From Pseudidiomarina insulisalsae (GTDB lineage: Bacteria; Pseudomonadota; Gammaproteobacteria; Enterobacterales; Alteromonadaceae), in the NCBI RefSeq assembly GCF_003987065.1, contig NZ_PIPY01000012.1, forward strand, positions 1-64,000: a DNA stretch of 64,000 bases, in the 5' to 3' direction. This document shows positions 36,991 to 46,229 of the stretch, piece by piece (positions within the stretch are counted from its first letter, which is position 1; each line of letters opens with the position of its first letter). Both the position numbers and the translations under genes were made by a program. Under the pieces are notes generated by a model that worked only from the letters and a program-made list of their open reading frames with translations, was not told the origin of the DNA and searched no databases.

Positions 36991-38321
36991 AAGTATTATT
37001 TCTCACTTCGCAGCTAGGTTACGGTCATATTCGAGCCGCCAATGCGGTGGAGCAGGCGTTGCACGAACACTTCCCAACCTTAAGCTGTGAATATTTGGAC
37101 TTGTGGTCGCTGATGGATGAGAAAGTCGCCGCTGCGGTAAAAGGCGGCTACCTTCGAATGACCCAGGACTACCCGGACTATTATCAGAAGCTTTACGATC
37201 TTGACAAAGGTGTCTGGCAACAGCTCAGTGGCGAGGCTCCGTTAGACAACGGCATTAAACAGTTCTTAGCCGACCAGCTGTCGCACTGGTTTCCGCGTCA
37301 GACCGGCTGGCGGTCTATCGGCCAACATAATCTCGATACTGCGCTATTAAATAGCTATGTTCATTTGTTGGTAAACCAGAATGAGCGGAGTAACTACTCA
37401 CTGATACTACGTAGCCTGTTATTATTAAAGCGAACCGTGCTACTACGCCGCATAAAGGAGCGCATAGAAGCCATTGCTCCCGACGTGGTAGTGGCCACGC
37501 AAATGTATCCTGCTGCGTTATTTTCACGACTAAAAGAAAAACAACAGTTCAGAGATATTCCTGCTCTAAGCGTACTTACCGATTACGGCCTGCAAAAAGT
37601 GTGGGTCAGACCGACGACCGATGGTTATTGTGTGCCCTCACGTGCTGTTGCTGAACAATTAGCAGCGTGGGACGTACCATCGAACCGTATCTTCGAAACC
37701 GGAATCCCTCTGGATCAGCAGTTTCGAACGCCGCCGTCCCAAAGTGCGGCTCGGGCCGCATTAAAACTAAGTAGCGACAAACCGACGGCACTGGTCACCG
37801 GCGGTCAGTACGGCATTGGGCTGGTGCCTACCGTAGAGTGCTTGTGTAAAGCCGGAAGCAACTTACAAATACTGGTTACTGCCGGAAATAGCGGCGATGA
37901 TTACCATCGCTTGCGCAGTTTACAGCAAGCCTACCCGTCTCAGTTAATACTGTTCGACTGGGTAGAAAATATGGCGCAGCTAATTACCGCTGCAGACGTG
38001 GTGGTAGGTAAACCCGGCGGTTTATCAGTGAGCGAGGCGCTGGCGTGCGGGCGGCCTTTTTTCGCGACCTGTTCGCTAGGTGGACAGGAAGCGCATAATG
38101 TCGAGTTTTTAAAGCAGAATGGTATCGGCGATAAACTGTCTCCTGAACAACTTTGCGCGTCGATCGCACAGTTATTTGCGGAACCTGAATTACTCGCTGC
38201 CACACAAAAGCGTGCCTATGAAGCGGGTCATCGTAATGCTGCAGAGCAAGTAGCCATGCGTATTATGGAAGTGCTACCGGCCTCAAGCAGTTCCGTGACA
38301 GAGCCGAAAATCGCCCATTAA
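36987..38321 (+). CDS. MGDG-synthase-like glycosyltransferase (GT28 type)
   Basis: 444 residues. The N-terminus FLTSQLGYGHIRAANAVEQA is the diacylglycerol-glucosyl/galactosyltransferase (MGDG synthase) domain, and the C-terminal nucleotide-sugar domain has GKPGGLSVSEALACGRPFFA with the conserved Gly and Glu. Family members add UDP-linked sugars to diacylglycerol or similar lipids at the cytoplasmic face of the membrane. A basic, hydrophobic segment near 145-155 could aid membrane docking. The donor and acceptor are unknown. It overlaps the TVP38-like gene by 4 bp and lies 16 bp before the YkoP-like gene. Confidence 0.85.
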   Translation: MKVLFLTSQLGYGHIRAANAVEQALHEHFPTLSCEYLDLWSLMDEKVAAAVKGGYLRMTQDYPDYYQKLYDLDKGVWQQLSGEAPLDNGIKQFLADQLSHWFPRQTGWRSIGQHNLDTALLNSYVHLLVNQNERSNYSLILRSLLLLKRTVLLRRIKERIEAIAPDVVVATQMYPAALFSRLKEKQQFRDIPALSVLTDYGLQKVWVRPTTDGYCVPSRAVAEQLAAWDVPSNRIFETGIPLDQQFRTPPSQSAARAALKLSSDKPTALVTGGQYGIGLVPTVECLCKAGSNLQILVTAGNSGDDYHRLRSLQQAYPSQLILFDWVENMAQLITAADVVVGKPGGLSVSEALACGRPFFATCSLGGQEAHNVEFLKQNGIGDKLSPEQLCASIAQLFAEPELLAATQKRAYEAGHRNAAEQVAMRIMEVLPASSSSVTEPKIAH

Positions 38322-38337
38322 ATCAGGGATTCGAATT

Positions 38338-38928
38338 ATGCTGAGATCACACCTCTGGCGACTTTTAAACAGTTGCTACCTGAGCTACGACAGAGCCTAT
38401 CGCCGCTGGCATAAATTAGAAGCGGTGGACGATTTTTTACAGGTCAAAAAACAATACTACGAGGGCCAGCCTCAGGTATTTCAGGACGGTACCAAGGTGG
38501 CACCGGGTGATGCAATTCTGGTGTTGCATTTTAACAACGACTTTATGGCGAAGTTGCATCAAGACCCCAAGCAGACCTCGTCGCGCCGCGTGGTCTGGGC
38601 GTTTGGCAAAGCGTTAATAAAGTCGATGGAGCAACTCCACGACGACTTACAAAAACGTTATGCGGAGCATGAGATTAAAGCCATCACTGGCGTGACCTGG
38701 TTTAAAACGCATGGCGAAAAAGTAGGCTTCGAGAGCCACCCGTTACCACCGGGCTGGCGACGTTGGCTATTGCACTGGCATTTTCGGCTGTTACTGTTAG
38801 CGCTGTTCCCGCAGTTACAGGCGCATCAGAACCGTCAGCTCATCCCTCATCAGTTCTGGCTCACACCGACGCAACTACGCGATACGATTGAAGGAAAAAG
38901 CTCTTATGTGGCCCAACGGCTTTCTTAA
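38338..38928 (+). CDS. YkoP-like protein of unknown function
   Basis: 196 residues without signal peptide. The middle reads DAILVLHFNNDFMAKLH and the C-terminal third has a basic aromatic/hydrophobic segment (WRRWLLHWHFRLLLLALFP) that may lie in or on the membrane. It reminds me of Bacillus YkoP, which neighbours a YkoN-type glycosyltransferase of the same class as the upstream gene; this is recollection, not a search result. Function is unknown; context suggests lipid or polysaccharide modification. Its last 23 bp overlap the deacetylase start. Confidence 0.6.
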   Translation: MLRSHLWRLLNSCYLSYDRAYRRWHKLEAVDDFLQVKKQYYEGQPQVFQDGTKVAPGDAILVLHFNNDFMAKLHQDPKQTSSRRVVWAFGKALIKSMEQLHDDLQKRYAEHEIKAITGVTWFKTHGEKVGFESHPLPPGWRRWLLHWHFRLLLLALFPQLQAHQNRQLIPHQFWLTPTQLRDTIEGKSSYVAQRLS

Positions 38929-39541
38929 TATTACCACCCGGGGAGCATCTTCTGAGCCGCGCGTTTACCTTACTTTCGATGATGGTCCTGACCCTCGGTT
39001 CACACCTCCGCTATTGGATCTGCTTGCAGAGTATGAGATCCGGGCCAGTTTTTTTGTGCTCGGGGAGGCTTGTAAGGCCTATCCTAAGCATATACGACAA
39101 CTAGCGGAGGGTGGCCACGATATTGGTATTCACAGCTACACCCACGACCACCCCTGGCGCTTAAGCGCAGCGGAAGCCCGCGCCGAATTGCAGCGCTGCT
39201 ACCATACGCTGGCCGACATAACCGGCAGCCCGCCCACATTATTCCGCCCTGCTTACGGCCGGTTCCGGCCCGCCACTTTGCAAGAAGCCAAGGCGTTACA
39301 GTTAACTACCGTGCTATGGAATCGCAGCGTTGTCGACTGGGGTCGATGGGGGACTTTAGCGGGTATCAGCCGACGCCTTAATGCGGTAAAGCCGGGCGAT
39401 ATCGTGTTAATGCATGATGCCAGACCCGATGCCAACCGACCGGAAAATAGCCAAATCGCCTTGCGGGAGTTTCTGCGGAGCGACAAAGCCACCCGTCTGA
39501 GTTTTAGCGGCCTCAGCCAGCTCATAAAAAAGCCCTCTTAA
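38906..39541 (+). CDS. Polysaccharide deacetylase (NodB homology domain)
   Basis: 211 residues, almost only the catalytic domain. Metal-dependent N- or O-deacetylase motifs are TFDDGPD with Asp25 and Asp26, HSYTH with His76 and His80, RPAYGRFRP, and IVLMHDA near the end. No signal peptide or membrane helix is present, so it probably acts in the cytoplasm like NodB, on a product of the neighbouring glycosyltransferase. I start at ATG 38906 (AAGGA 10 bp upstream) rather than TTG 38888. Its stop codon lies inside the terminator that closes the operon. Confidence 0.88.
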   Translation: MWPNGFLNITTRGASSEPRVYLTFDDGPDPRFTPPLLDLLAEYEIRASFFVLGEACKAYPKHIRQLAEGGHDIGIHSYTHDHPWRLSAAEARAELQRCYHTLADITGSPPTLFRPAYGRFRPATLQEAKALQLTTVLWNRSVVDWGRWGTLAGISRRLNAVKPGDIVLMHDARPDANRPENSQIALREFLRSDKATRLSFSGLSQLIKKPS

Positions 39542-39557
39542 ATCAGAGGGCTTTTTT
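39526..39557. terminator. Bidirectional terminator between the deacetylase gene and gcvP
   Basis: AGCCCTCT/AGAGGGCT stem with loop TAAATC, preceded by an A run and followed by TTTTTT, so it can work on both strands. The deacetylase TAA stop forms the loop start. It lies 24 bp from the gcvP stop. Confidence 0.88.
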
Positions 39558-39580
39558 GCGTTTCACAGTTGACGTCTGAT

Positions 39581-42466
39581 TTAGCGGTAGCTTTCCACTG
39601 CCGGGCAGCTACACATCAGATTACGGTCACCGTACACGTCATCGATACGGTTTACGCTTGGCCAGAACTTGTTCTCGGCAACTACAGCTACCGGATAGAC
39701 TGCGGTGTTGCGGTCGTATGGACGCTCCCAGTTCGCATCGGTAATGTCCGCCAGCGTGTGCGGTGCGTGATGCAGCGGGTTATTGTCCTTCGGCCAGTCG
39801 CCCTGTTCAATTTTACGCACTTCTTCACGAATGCTGATCATCGCTTCAATGAAGCGGTCCAGCTCGAACTTCGATTCTGACTCAGTTGGTTCGACCATCA
39901 GCGTGCCCGCTACGGGGAAACTCATGGTAGGTGAGTGGAAACCGTAGTCCTGCAGGCGCTTGGCGATGTCCATCTCGGTAACATCAGAGCTGTCTTTCAG
40001 CGGACGCAGATCGATAATACATTCGTGTGCGACACGATCGTTACGACCCTTGTACAGAATCGGATAGTGGCCGCCCAGTTTCTTCGCAATGTAATTGGCA
40101 TTCAGAATCGCAACTTCGGTTGCTTCACGCAGGCCGCGTGAGCCCATCATGACAATGTACATCCATGAAATAGGTAAAATGCTGGCACTACCAAAAGGTG
40201 CTGCTGACACTGCGCCATTATCCAGGCCTGTTCCCTGAATCGGTACCACAGTGTGGTTTGGCAGGAATGGCGCCAAGTGCTTCTTCACGCCAATCGGACC
40301 CATACCCGGGCCGCCGCCACCGTGTGGAATGCAGAAGGTTTTGTGCAGGTTAAGGTGCGATACGTCAGCGCCAATGTAACCCGGCGAGGTCACGCCTACC
40401 TGAGCGTTCATATTGGCGCCGTCAAGGTAGACCTGGCCACCATGCTCGTGAACCACCTCACAAATAGTACGAATACCTTCTTCGTAAACACCATGCGTTG
40501 ATGGGTAGGTCACCATGATGCATGACAGCTGATCGCCCGCTTCGGCCGCTTTTGCTTTCAGGTCATTCAGATCCACGTTACCGTTCTTGTCACAGTCAAC
40601 GACCACAACTTTCATGCTCATCATCTGTGCTGAAGCCGGGTTGGTACCGTGTGCCGAGCTTGGGATCAAGCAAATGTTGCGGTGCCCTTCGCCACGGCTT
40701 TCATGGTACTTCTGAATTGCCAGCAAACCTGCGTACTCGCCCTGTGCACCTGAGTTTGGCTGCATTGACATAGCGTCATAACCGGTAATATCAACTAGCC
40801 AGTTGGACAAGGTTTGTAGCAGTTCGTAGTAACCTGAAGCCTGTTCTTGCGGACAGAACGGGTGCAACTGACCAAACTCAGGCCAGGTGACCGGAATCAT
40901 TTCCGCGGTAGCATTAAGCTTCATGGTGCACGAGCCCAATGAGATCATGCTGTGATTCAGGCTCAGATCGCGGTTTTCCAGCTTCTTGATATAACGCAGC
41001 ATCTCAGTTTCTGAGTGATGCGTGTTGAAGACTTCGTGTTTCAGAATTTCGCTTTGACGCACCAGCTCAACTGGAATAGAGGTCAGCTCGCCTGATGCAA
41101 CGCGCGAGTCAAGCACGTCGATATCAAGACCATGCGCAGCACCGAACAGCGCAATGAACAGCTTTTCAACGTCGTCACGGGTTTTCGCTTCATCAAGACT
41201 CACACCAAACTGATTGTTACCGTCGATGCGAAGGTTCAGACCTTGTTGCACCGCGCGCGCAGCAATACCTTCGGCGTCGCCTTCGAGCTTAAAGGTCAGG
41301 GTATCGAACCAGTGCGAGGTTTCCAGCTGTACGCCTTTTTCCTGCAGGCCAAGCGCGACAATGTCAGTTAAGCGGTGGATGCGCTCAGCAATGGTACGCA
41401 GGCCTTGTGGGCCATGATAGACCGCATAGAACGAGGCCATATTGGCCAGCAGCACTTGCGCGGTACAGATGTTTGAGTTAGCTTTCTCGCGGCGGATGTG
41501 CTGCTCGCGGGTTTGCATTGCCATACGCAATGCCAGCTTACCACGGCTGTCTTTTGACACACCGATAATACGCCCTGGCAGCGAACGCTTATATTTGTCA
41601 CGGGTCGCAAAGAAGGCAGCATGTGGACCACCGTAGCCCATAGGCACGCCAAAGCGCTGGGCTGAACCCAGAACCATATCGGCACCCATTTCACCCGGTG
41701 ACTTCAGCATTACCAGGCTCATAATATCAGCTGCTACGGCAACAACACCTTTTTGCGCCTGAATGTCAGCAATCAGCTGCTCAATATTATGTAACTGACC
41801 GAAACGATCCGGATATTGCAGCAGCGCACCGAACACATCATGTTCGGTGGCTTCACGCGCCGGGCCAACAATCACTTCAAAACCAAACATCTCAGCGCGG
41901 GTCTTCACCACGTCGATGGTCTGCGGATACACGTTATCAGCAACAAAGTAGGTATTTGACTTGCTCTTACTGACCCGTTTTGCCATTGCCATGGCTTCTG
42001 CCGCTGCAGTAGCTTCATCGAGCAGTGAGGCGCTGGCCAGATCCAGACCCGTCAGGTCCATGGTCATTTGCTGGAAGTTCAGAATGGCTTCCAGGCGACC
42101 CTGCGCAATTTCCGGCTGGTACGGTGTGTAAGCGGTGTACCAGCCTGGATTTTCCAGCACGTTGCGTAAAATAACATTCGGTACCAGGGTGTCGTAGTAA
42201 CCCATACCGATGAACGAGGTCAGAACTTTGTTCTTTTGCGCAATGGTCTTCAGCTTGGCTAATGCTTCACGTTCAGATAACGGCTCACCGACCTGTAAAA
42301 AAGGCTCACGCAAAATGGTGCCCGGCACGGTATCTTTAGTTAAGGCTGCAAGTGAATCTACACCTAGTTCGGCCAGCATTTCAGCCTGCTCATCGGCGCT
42401 TGGGCCAATGTGACGGCCAATGAACTCGCCATGATTCTCTAACTGCTTAAGCGTTGCTGTGGTCAT
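39581..42466 (-). CDS. gcvP: Glycine dehydrogenase (decarboxylating), P-protein
   Basis: PLP-dependent decarboxylase of the glycine cleavage system; passes the aminomethyl group to the lipoyl arm of GcvH. The 961 residues match the fused alpha-beta form of proteobacteria. The PLP lysine is in [18 protein letters not shown] near 710. The N-terminal half has the typical FIGMGYYDT and [20 protein letters not shown]. Last gene of gcvT-gcvH-gcvP; a hairpin lies in the 96-bp gap after gcvH. Confidence 0.97.
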   Translation of the reverse strand: MTTATLKQLENHGEFIGRHIGPSADEQAEMLAELGVDSLAALTKDTVPGTILREPFLQVGEPLSEREALAKLKTIAQKNKVLTSFIGMGYYDTLVPNVILRNVLENPGWYTAYTPYQPEIAQGRLEAILNFQQMTMDLTGLDLASASLLDEATAAAEAMAMAKRVSKSKSNTYFVADNVYPQTIDVVKTRAEMFGFEVIVGPAREATEHDVFGALLQYPDRFGQLHNIEQLIADIQAQKGVVAVAADIMSLVMLKSPGEMGADMVLGSAQRFGVPMGYGGPHAAFFATRDKYKRSLPGRIIGVSKDSRGKLALRMAMQTREQHIRREKANSNICTAQVLLANMASFYAVYHGPQGLRTIAERIHRLTDIVALGLQEKGVQLETSHWFDTLTFKLEGDAEGIAARAVQQGLNLRIDGNNQFGVSLDEAKTRDDVEKLFIALFGAAHGLDIDVLDSRVASGELTSIPVELVRQSEILKHEVFNTHHSETEMLRYIKKLENRDLSLNHSMISLGSCTMKLNATAEMIPVTWPEFGQLHPFCPQEQASGYYELLQTLSNWLVDITGYDAMSMQPNSGAQGEYAGLLAIQKYHESRGEGHRNICLIPSSAHGTNPASAQMMSMKVVVVDCDKNGNVDLNDLKAKAAEAGDQLSCIMVTYPSTHGVYEEGIRTICEVVHEHGGQVYLDGANMNAQVGVTSPGYIGADVSHLNLHKTFCIPHGGGGPGMGPIGVKKHLAPFLPNHTVVPIQGTGLDNGAVSAAPFGSASILPISWMYIVMMGSRGLREATEVAILNANYIAKKLGGHYPILYKGRNDRVAHECIIDLRPLKDSSDVTEMDIAKRLQDYGFHSPTMSFPVAGTLMVEPTESESKFELDRFIEAMISIREEVRKIEQGDWPKDNNPLHHAPHTLADITDANWERPYDRNTAVYPVAVVAENKFWPSVNRIDDVYGDRNLMCSCPAVESYR

Positions 42467-42517
42467 TTACTTCTCGTCCCTCGGTTTCGGGGTTAATACA
42501 GTGGCTAAGGAAACACA

Positions 42518-42544
42518 AAACCCCGGTGTCAGTGACCGGGGTTT
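42518..42544 (-). other. Intercistronic hairpin between gcvH and gcvP
   Basis: A perfect 10-bp stem AAACCCCGGT/ACCGGGGTTT with a 7-nt loop, followed on the minus strand by only one further T. It is too weak in U's for full termination but could attenuate transcription or protect the gcvTH mRNA 3' end. Confidence 0.55.
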
Positions 42545-42562
42545 GCGCATTCCATTGCCTGA

Positions 42563-42952
42563 TTATTCTTCGTCGATAACGGCTTGATAGCCTTCAGCAT
42601 CAAGCAGGCTTTCGACTTCGCTCGGGTCATCGGCTTTAATCTTAAACAGCCAGCCGTCGCCATAAGGATCACTGTTCACGGTTTCCGGTGAGTCTTCGAG
42701 CTCTTCGTTGACGGCGACGATTTCGCCGGCAATCGGTGCATAGATATCAGAGGCTGCTTTGACCGATTCTGCAACTGCCACGTCGTCACCGGCGGCAACG
42801 TTATCACCCACTTCTGGTAACTCGACAAATACCATGTCACCTAAAAGGTCCTGCGCATGCTCAGAAATACCAACGGTGAAAACACCGTCGCCGTCATTGC
42901 GCACCCACTCGTGGGTTGCTGCATACTTTAATTCTTTAGGGATTGAGCTCAT
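42563..42952 (-). CDS. gcvH: Glycine cleavage system H-protein
   Basis: Small lipoyl-carrier protein shuttling the methylamine intermediate between P, T and L proteins. At 129 residues it has family length. The lipoylated lysine is Lys65 in [15 protein letters not shown], and THEWVR near the start and [15 protein letters not shown] are typical. Second gene of the operon, 53 bp after gcvT. Confidence 0.97.
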   Translation of the reverse strand: MSSIPKELKYAATHEWVRNDGDGVFTVGISEHAQDLLGDMVFVELPEVGDNVAAGDDVAVAESVKAASDIYAPIAGEIVAVNEELEDSPETVNSDPYGDGWLFKIKADDPSEVESLLDAEGYQAVIDEE

Positions 42953-43005
42953 GTTCTGATCCTCAGTTTTAATTGTTCTGTTGTACGTAGCTGATGCGGA
43001 CGCAA

Positions 43006-44085
43006 TTATACCAGAGCTTTGCCATTTCTGACGAAGCTTGGTTTCACCACGCTAACTGTAACGAATTTCTTGCGCATTTCCACTTCTGCAGTCGAGCCGA
43101 CAGAGTTCGGTACGCGTGCCATGGCGATCGAAAAGCCCAAGGTCGGAGAAAAAGTACCTGAGGTAATCACACCCTCACCACCATCAACGACGACCTTCTG
43201 GCCATGGCGTAGTACGCCTTTTTCGCGCATTACCAGGCCCACCAGTTTTGCATGACCTTCAGCTTTTTGCTTTTCCAGTGCCTCGCGACCAATAAAGTCA
43301 CGATCGGCAGGCTCCAACGCCACACTCCAGCCCATATTGGCTTCTAACGGCGTAATGTTCTCGTCCATGTCCTGACCGTATAAATTCATGCCAGCTTCTA
43401 AACGCAAGGTGTCACGCGCGCCAAGACCGCACGGTTGTACGCCTACGTTCAATAATTCATTCCAAAGCTTCTCGGCTGCATGTGCCGGCAGAATAATTTC
43501 ATAGCCGGCTTCCCCCGTATAACCGGTGGTGGCGATAAATAATTCACCGACCTGCACTGACATAAACGGCTTCATGCCTTCAACTTTAGCAAATGCTTCG
43601 CCGCCCAGAACCAGTTTCAACTTATCAGCAGCCTTTGGGCCCTGCAGTGCGATCATCGCTAATTCAGATTGCTCGGTTACTGTTACCTGGAAGCGACGGG
43701 CGACCGATTCAATCCAGGCCATGTCGCGCTCGCGGGTGGCAGAGTTAACGACCAGACGGTACGACTCATCAGAGAAATAGTAGACAATCAGATCGTCAAT
43801 CACGCCGCCTTTTTCGTTCAGCATACTACTATATTGCGCCTTACCCGGCACCGTCAGTTTCGCTACGTCATTCGCCAGCATGTAACGTAAGAAAGCCTTG
43901 GCGTCGACACCCGCAACGTCAACGATGGTCATGTGTGACACATCAAAGACACCTGAGTCTTTACGCACGGCATTGTGCTCTTCAATTTGCGAGCCGTAGT
44001 TAAGCGGCATGTCCCAGCCGTGAAAGTCGACCATTTTTGCGCCAGCTTTCAGATGCGCGTCATAAAGAGGGGTACGATTTGCCAT
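43006..44085 (-). CDS. gcvT: Aminomethyltransferase, T-protein of the glycine cleavage system
   Basis: Transfers the one-carbon unit from GcvH to tetrahydrofolate, giving 5,10-methylene-THF and ammonia. The 359 residues match the family; blocks seen are [37 protein letters not shown] and the C-terminal LRHGQKV. First gene of gcvTHP with a promoter 37 bp upstream. The whole folate/one-carbon theme continues with fthC and serA further on. Confidence 0.97.
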   Translation of the reverse strand: MANRTPLYDAHLKAGAKMVDFHGWDMPLNYGSQIEEHNAVRKDSGVFDVSHMTIVDVAGVDAKAFLRYMLANDVAKLTVPGKAQYSSMLNEKGGVIDDLIVYYFSDESYRLVVNSATRERDMAWIESVARRFQVTVTEQSELAMIALQGPKAADKLKLVLGGEAFAKVEGMKPFMSVQVGELFIATTGYTGEAGYEIILPAHAAEKLWNELLNVGVQPCGLGARDTLRLEAGMNLYGQDMDENITPLEANMGWSVALEPADRDFIGREALEKQKAEGHAKLVGLVMREKGVLRHGQKVVVDGGEGVITSGTFSPTLGFSIAMARVPNSVGSTAEVEMRKKFVTVSVVKPSFVRNGKALV

Positions 44086-44121
44086 GGCTACGTCGTCCTG
44101 TTGTCGGAAAAATTTGGCGCA

Positions 44122-44150
44122 ATTATAGAACTCTATGACGCTGGCAACAA
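44122..44150 (-). promoter_or_regulatory. gcvTHP promoter
   Basis: Minus strand: TTGTTG (44150-44145), 17 bp, TATAAT (44127-44122). Transcription would start about 30 bp before the gcvT ATG, too short a leader for a glycine riboswitch. The adjacent very AT-rich stretch 44150-44220 is shared with the divergent LysR gene and could bind regulators. Confidence 0.7.
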
Positions 44151-44239
44151 ATTAAAATTCCTTATGCTATTATTTATATTTATTATATTTGCCTGGCTTG
44201 TATTTCTTTTTTTAATACAACTATTTCAGCGGGTCATTC

Positions 44240-45109
44240 ATGCAGCAGTTATCTCTCGACAGTTTACGTGCCTTTGTCAGTGTCTATGACCTGCAAAGTT
44301 TTACGGCCGCCGGGCAGCAGTTAGGCCGCTCGCAGCCGGCTATCAGCCTACAGCTGCAGCGCCTTGAAGAAATGCTCGGCGTGCGCCTGTACGCGCGCGT
44401 CGGTGGCCGCATTCAGTTGACGCCCTCTGGCACCGAACTACTGGAAACAGCGCGCGCCATGCTGAGTATGAACGATCAGATTATTGCGCGCTTAACGGAG
44501 CCTGAATTAAGCGGCCGTGTGCGCCTGGGCATTACCAGTGAGTTCGCCAGTAAGTTGCTGCCGCAGGTATTGGGCCAGTTTGCTCAGGGATATCCTAACG
44601 TTGCCTTGGAAGTAACCTCAGCACTGAGCCGGCATCTTATCGCCAGCGCCGATGAATTTGACGTTATCATCGCTCTTACTGAAAGTGGGGGGCGCGACGC
44701 GGCGCAACTTGCCAATCCTATGCAGTGGTTGGAGCTACGCCAGGAACCTTTGGTGTGGGTTGGCAACGCCGACAGTCAGCTGATGCCCTCACCACTGCCA
44801 CTGGTGGTTGCGCCTGATGGCTGTATTTACCGCCGCCGAGCCTTGCGCGCGTTACGTCAGGCCGGTATTAGCTCACGCATTACCTATACCAATACCGACT
44901 TTAGTGGTCTCACCGCAGCCATCGAAAGTGGCCTTGGTATTACGGTATTGGCGCAAAGTACCGTACCTGCGCATCTGGAGAAGTTACAACGTGGCGGTGA
45001 TGGCATCCAGTTACCTGAACTCGGTGAGGTTGGGGTCATGTTGTCAAAACGCGCGGCGGAAAACTCCGCCGCAGAGCAGTTAGCGCTTTTTATCCAAGAG
45101 CGGATTTAA
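44240..45109 (+). CDS. LysR-family transcriptional regulator (LrhA-like)
   Basis: 289 residues. An N-terminal winged helix (LRAFVSVYDLQSFTAAGQQL, RSQPAISLQLQRLEEMLG) resembles the LrhA/HexA branch rather than GcvA. A shortened effector domain follows. It is divergent from gcvT, the usual arrangement for a LysR regulator and its target, but gcv control is not proven. It interrupts the gcv-ubi-pepP neighbourhood known from E. coli. Its 3' end overlaps that of ubiI by 20 bp tail-to-tail. Confidence 0.87.
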   Translation: MQQLSLDSLRAFVSVYDLQSFTAAGQQLGRSQPAISLQLQRLEEMLGVRLYARVGGRIQLTPSGTELLETARAMLSMNDQIIARLTEPELSGRVRLGITSEFASKLLPQVLGQFAQGYPNVALEVTSALSRHLIASADEFDVIIALTESGGRDAAQLANPMQWLELRQEPLVWVGNADSQLMPSPLPLVVAPDGCIYRRRALRALRQAGISSRITYTNTDFSGLTAAIESGLGITVLAQSTVPAHLEKLQRGGDGIQLPELGEVGVMLSKRAAENSAAEQLALFIQERI

Positions 45110-46229
45110 TCAACGCGCGTTTGAGGGGTGCCACTTTGTTGACCAGGCGCAGTCCGGCGCCGCGCAGCAACTTAAACGCCGGCTGATCATTACCAAAGCC
45201 ACGCTTAAACGCTTCCATGGTAGCGATCATTTGCAGCGCAGCGACTTTCCGCTCGCGCTCCCAGTTACGTAACTGACGCTGGCCAAAGGTACTTGCGGTG
45301 ATTTCAAGCAACGCCTCGACATCGCCAAAGCCAAGGTTTGCGCCCTGTCCGGCCAGCGGATGAATACTATGCGCGGCATCACCAAGCAACAGTAAACGTT
45401 GCTGCAGCCAGCGCTGCGCGTATTGCATACGCAGCGGAAAGTAGGCCCGTTCTGACATCACTTCCAGTTGCCCTAAAGCGCCGTCACTTGCGGCCTGTAA
45501 CTGTTTGCTGAAATCGACATCGGATAACGCCTTTAGCTGTTCGGCATGATGATTGTCTGCCGACCAGACAATCGAAACCTGATGCGGATCAGCAAGCGGT
45601 AACCAGGCGACCGGCCCGGTCGGCAAAAAGACTTGCCGGGCATAGCCGTCATGCGACTTCGAGCAGCGCACCACAGCAACGCAGCCTTGCTGCTGGTAAT
45701 CCCAGAAGGTCAGCGGTAGACCGGCAGCCTGACGCAACGGCGAGTGGGTGCCATCTGCTGCGATCAAATAGTCACCAACATAGTCTCCGCTCGCAGTGGT
45801 TAAGGTCACCTGGTCGTCACTAATCACATGTCCGCTGACTTCGGTCTGCGCCAAGAGCTCGACTCCGGCACGTTGCGCCTGCTGCCAGAGGGCTGCTTCG
45901 AGTACTTTATTTTCGACAATGGCACCCAGATCATCCTGATTCACCTCACTGGCGTGAAACTGAATCTGCCCGAAGCTATCGTGATCCCATACTTCCATCG
46001 CCTGATAGGGGCCAATACGCTCCTCTGGTAGAGCTTGCCAGACCTCAAGCTGCTGCAATAACGTGCGGCTGTGATGAGCAATGGCGCTGACGCGAAGCTC
46101 CGTAGCCTCGCCAAACGCTGGCGCGGCGCCGCGTTCAAACAGGGTCACCCGATGCCCCTGCAAGCGTAAACCTAAGGCAGCGGTAAGGCCGATCATGCCG
46201 CCACCGACAATTAAAAAGCGTTGACTCAT
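45090..46229 (-). CDS. ubiI: UbiH/UbiF/VisC-family FAD monooxygenase, probable UbiI
   Basis: Flavin hydroxylase of ubiquinone synthesis; UbiI hydroxylates C5 of the aromatic ring. 379 residues with an FAD dinucleotide motif GGGMIGLTAALGLRLQG at the start, the DG motif (LIADGTHSPLRQ) and LLLGDAAHSIHPLAGQGANL near 280. Position right after ubiH and near gcvT is that of E. coli visC/ubiI, which is the main basis for the symbol; the exact hydroxylation position is inference. Its ATG overlaps the ubiH stop by 4 bp. Confidence 0.82.
   Translation of the reverse strand: MSQRFLIVGGGMIGLTAALGLRLQGHRVTLFERGAAPAFGEATELRVSAIAHHSRTLLQQLEVWQALPEERIGPYQAMEVWDHDSFGQIQFHASEVNQDDLGAIVENKVLEAALWQQAQRAGVELLAQTEVSGHVISDDQVTLTTASGDYVGDYLIAADGTHSPLRQAAGLPLTFWDYQQQGCVAVVRCSKSHDGYARQVFLPTGPVAWLPLADPHQVSIVWSADNHHAEQLKALSDVDFSKQLQAASDGALGQLEVMSERAYFPLRMQYAQRWLQQRLLLLGDAAHSIHPLAGQGANLGFGDVEALLEITASTFGQRQLRNWERERKVAALQMIATMEAFKRGFGNDQPAFKLLRGAGLRLVNKVAPLKRALIKSALG

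Noticed and set aside
44086-44239. Possible glycine riboswitch before gcvT
   Set aside because: The predicted transcript start leaves a leader of only about 30 nt, and no tandem aptamer-like sequence is present.
44240-45109. Identification of the LysR gene beside gcvT as GcvA
   Set aside because: Its DNA-binding domain reads more like the LrhA/HexA branch; adjacency alone does not justify the name.
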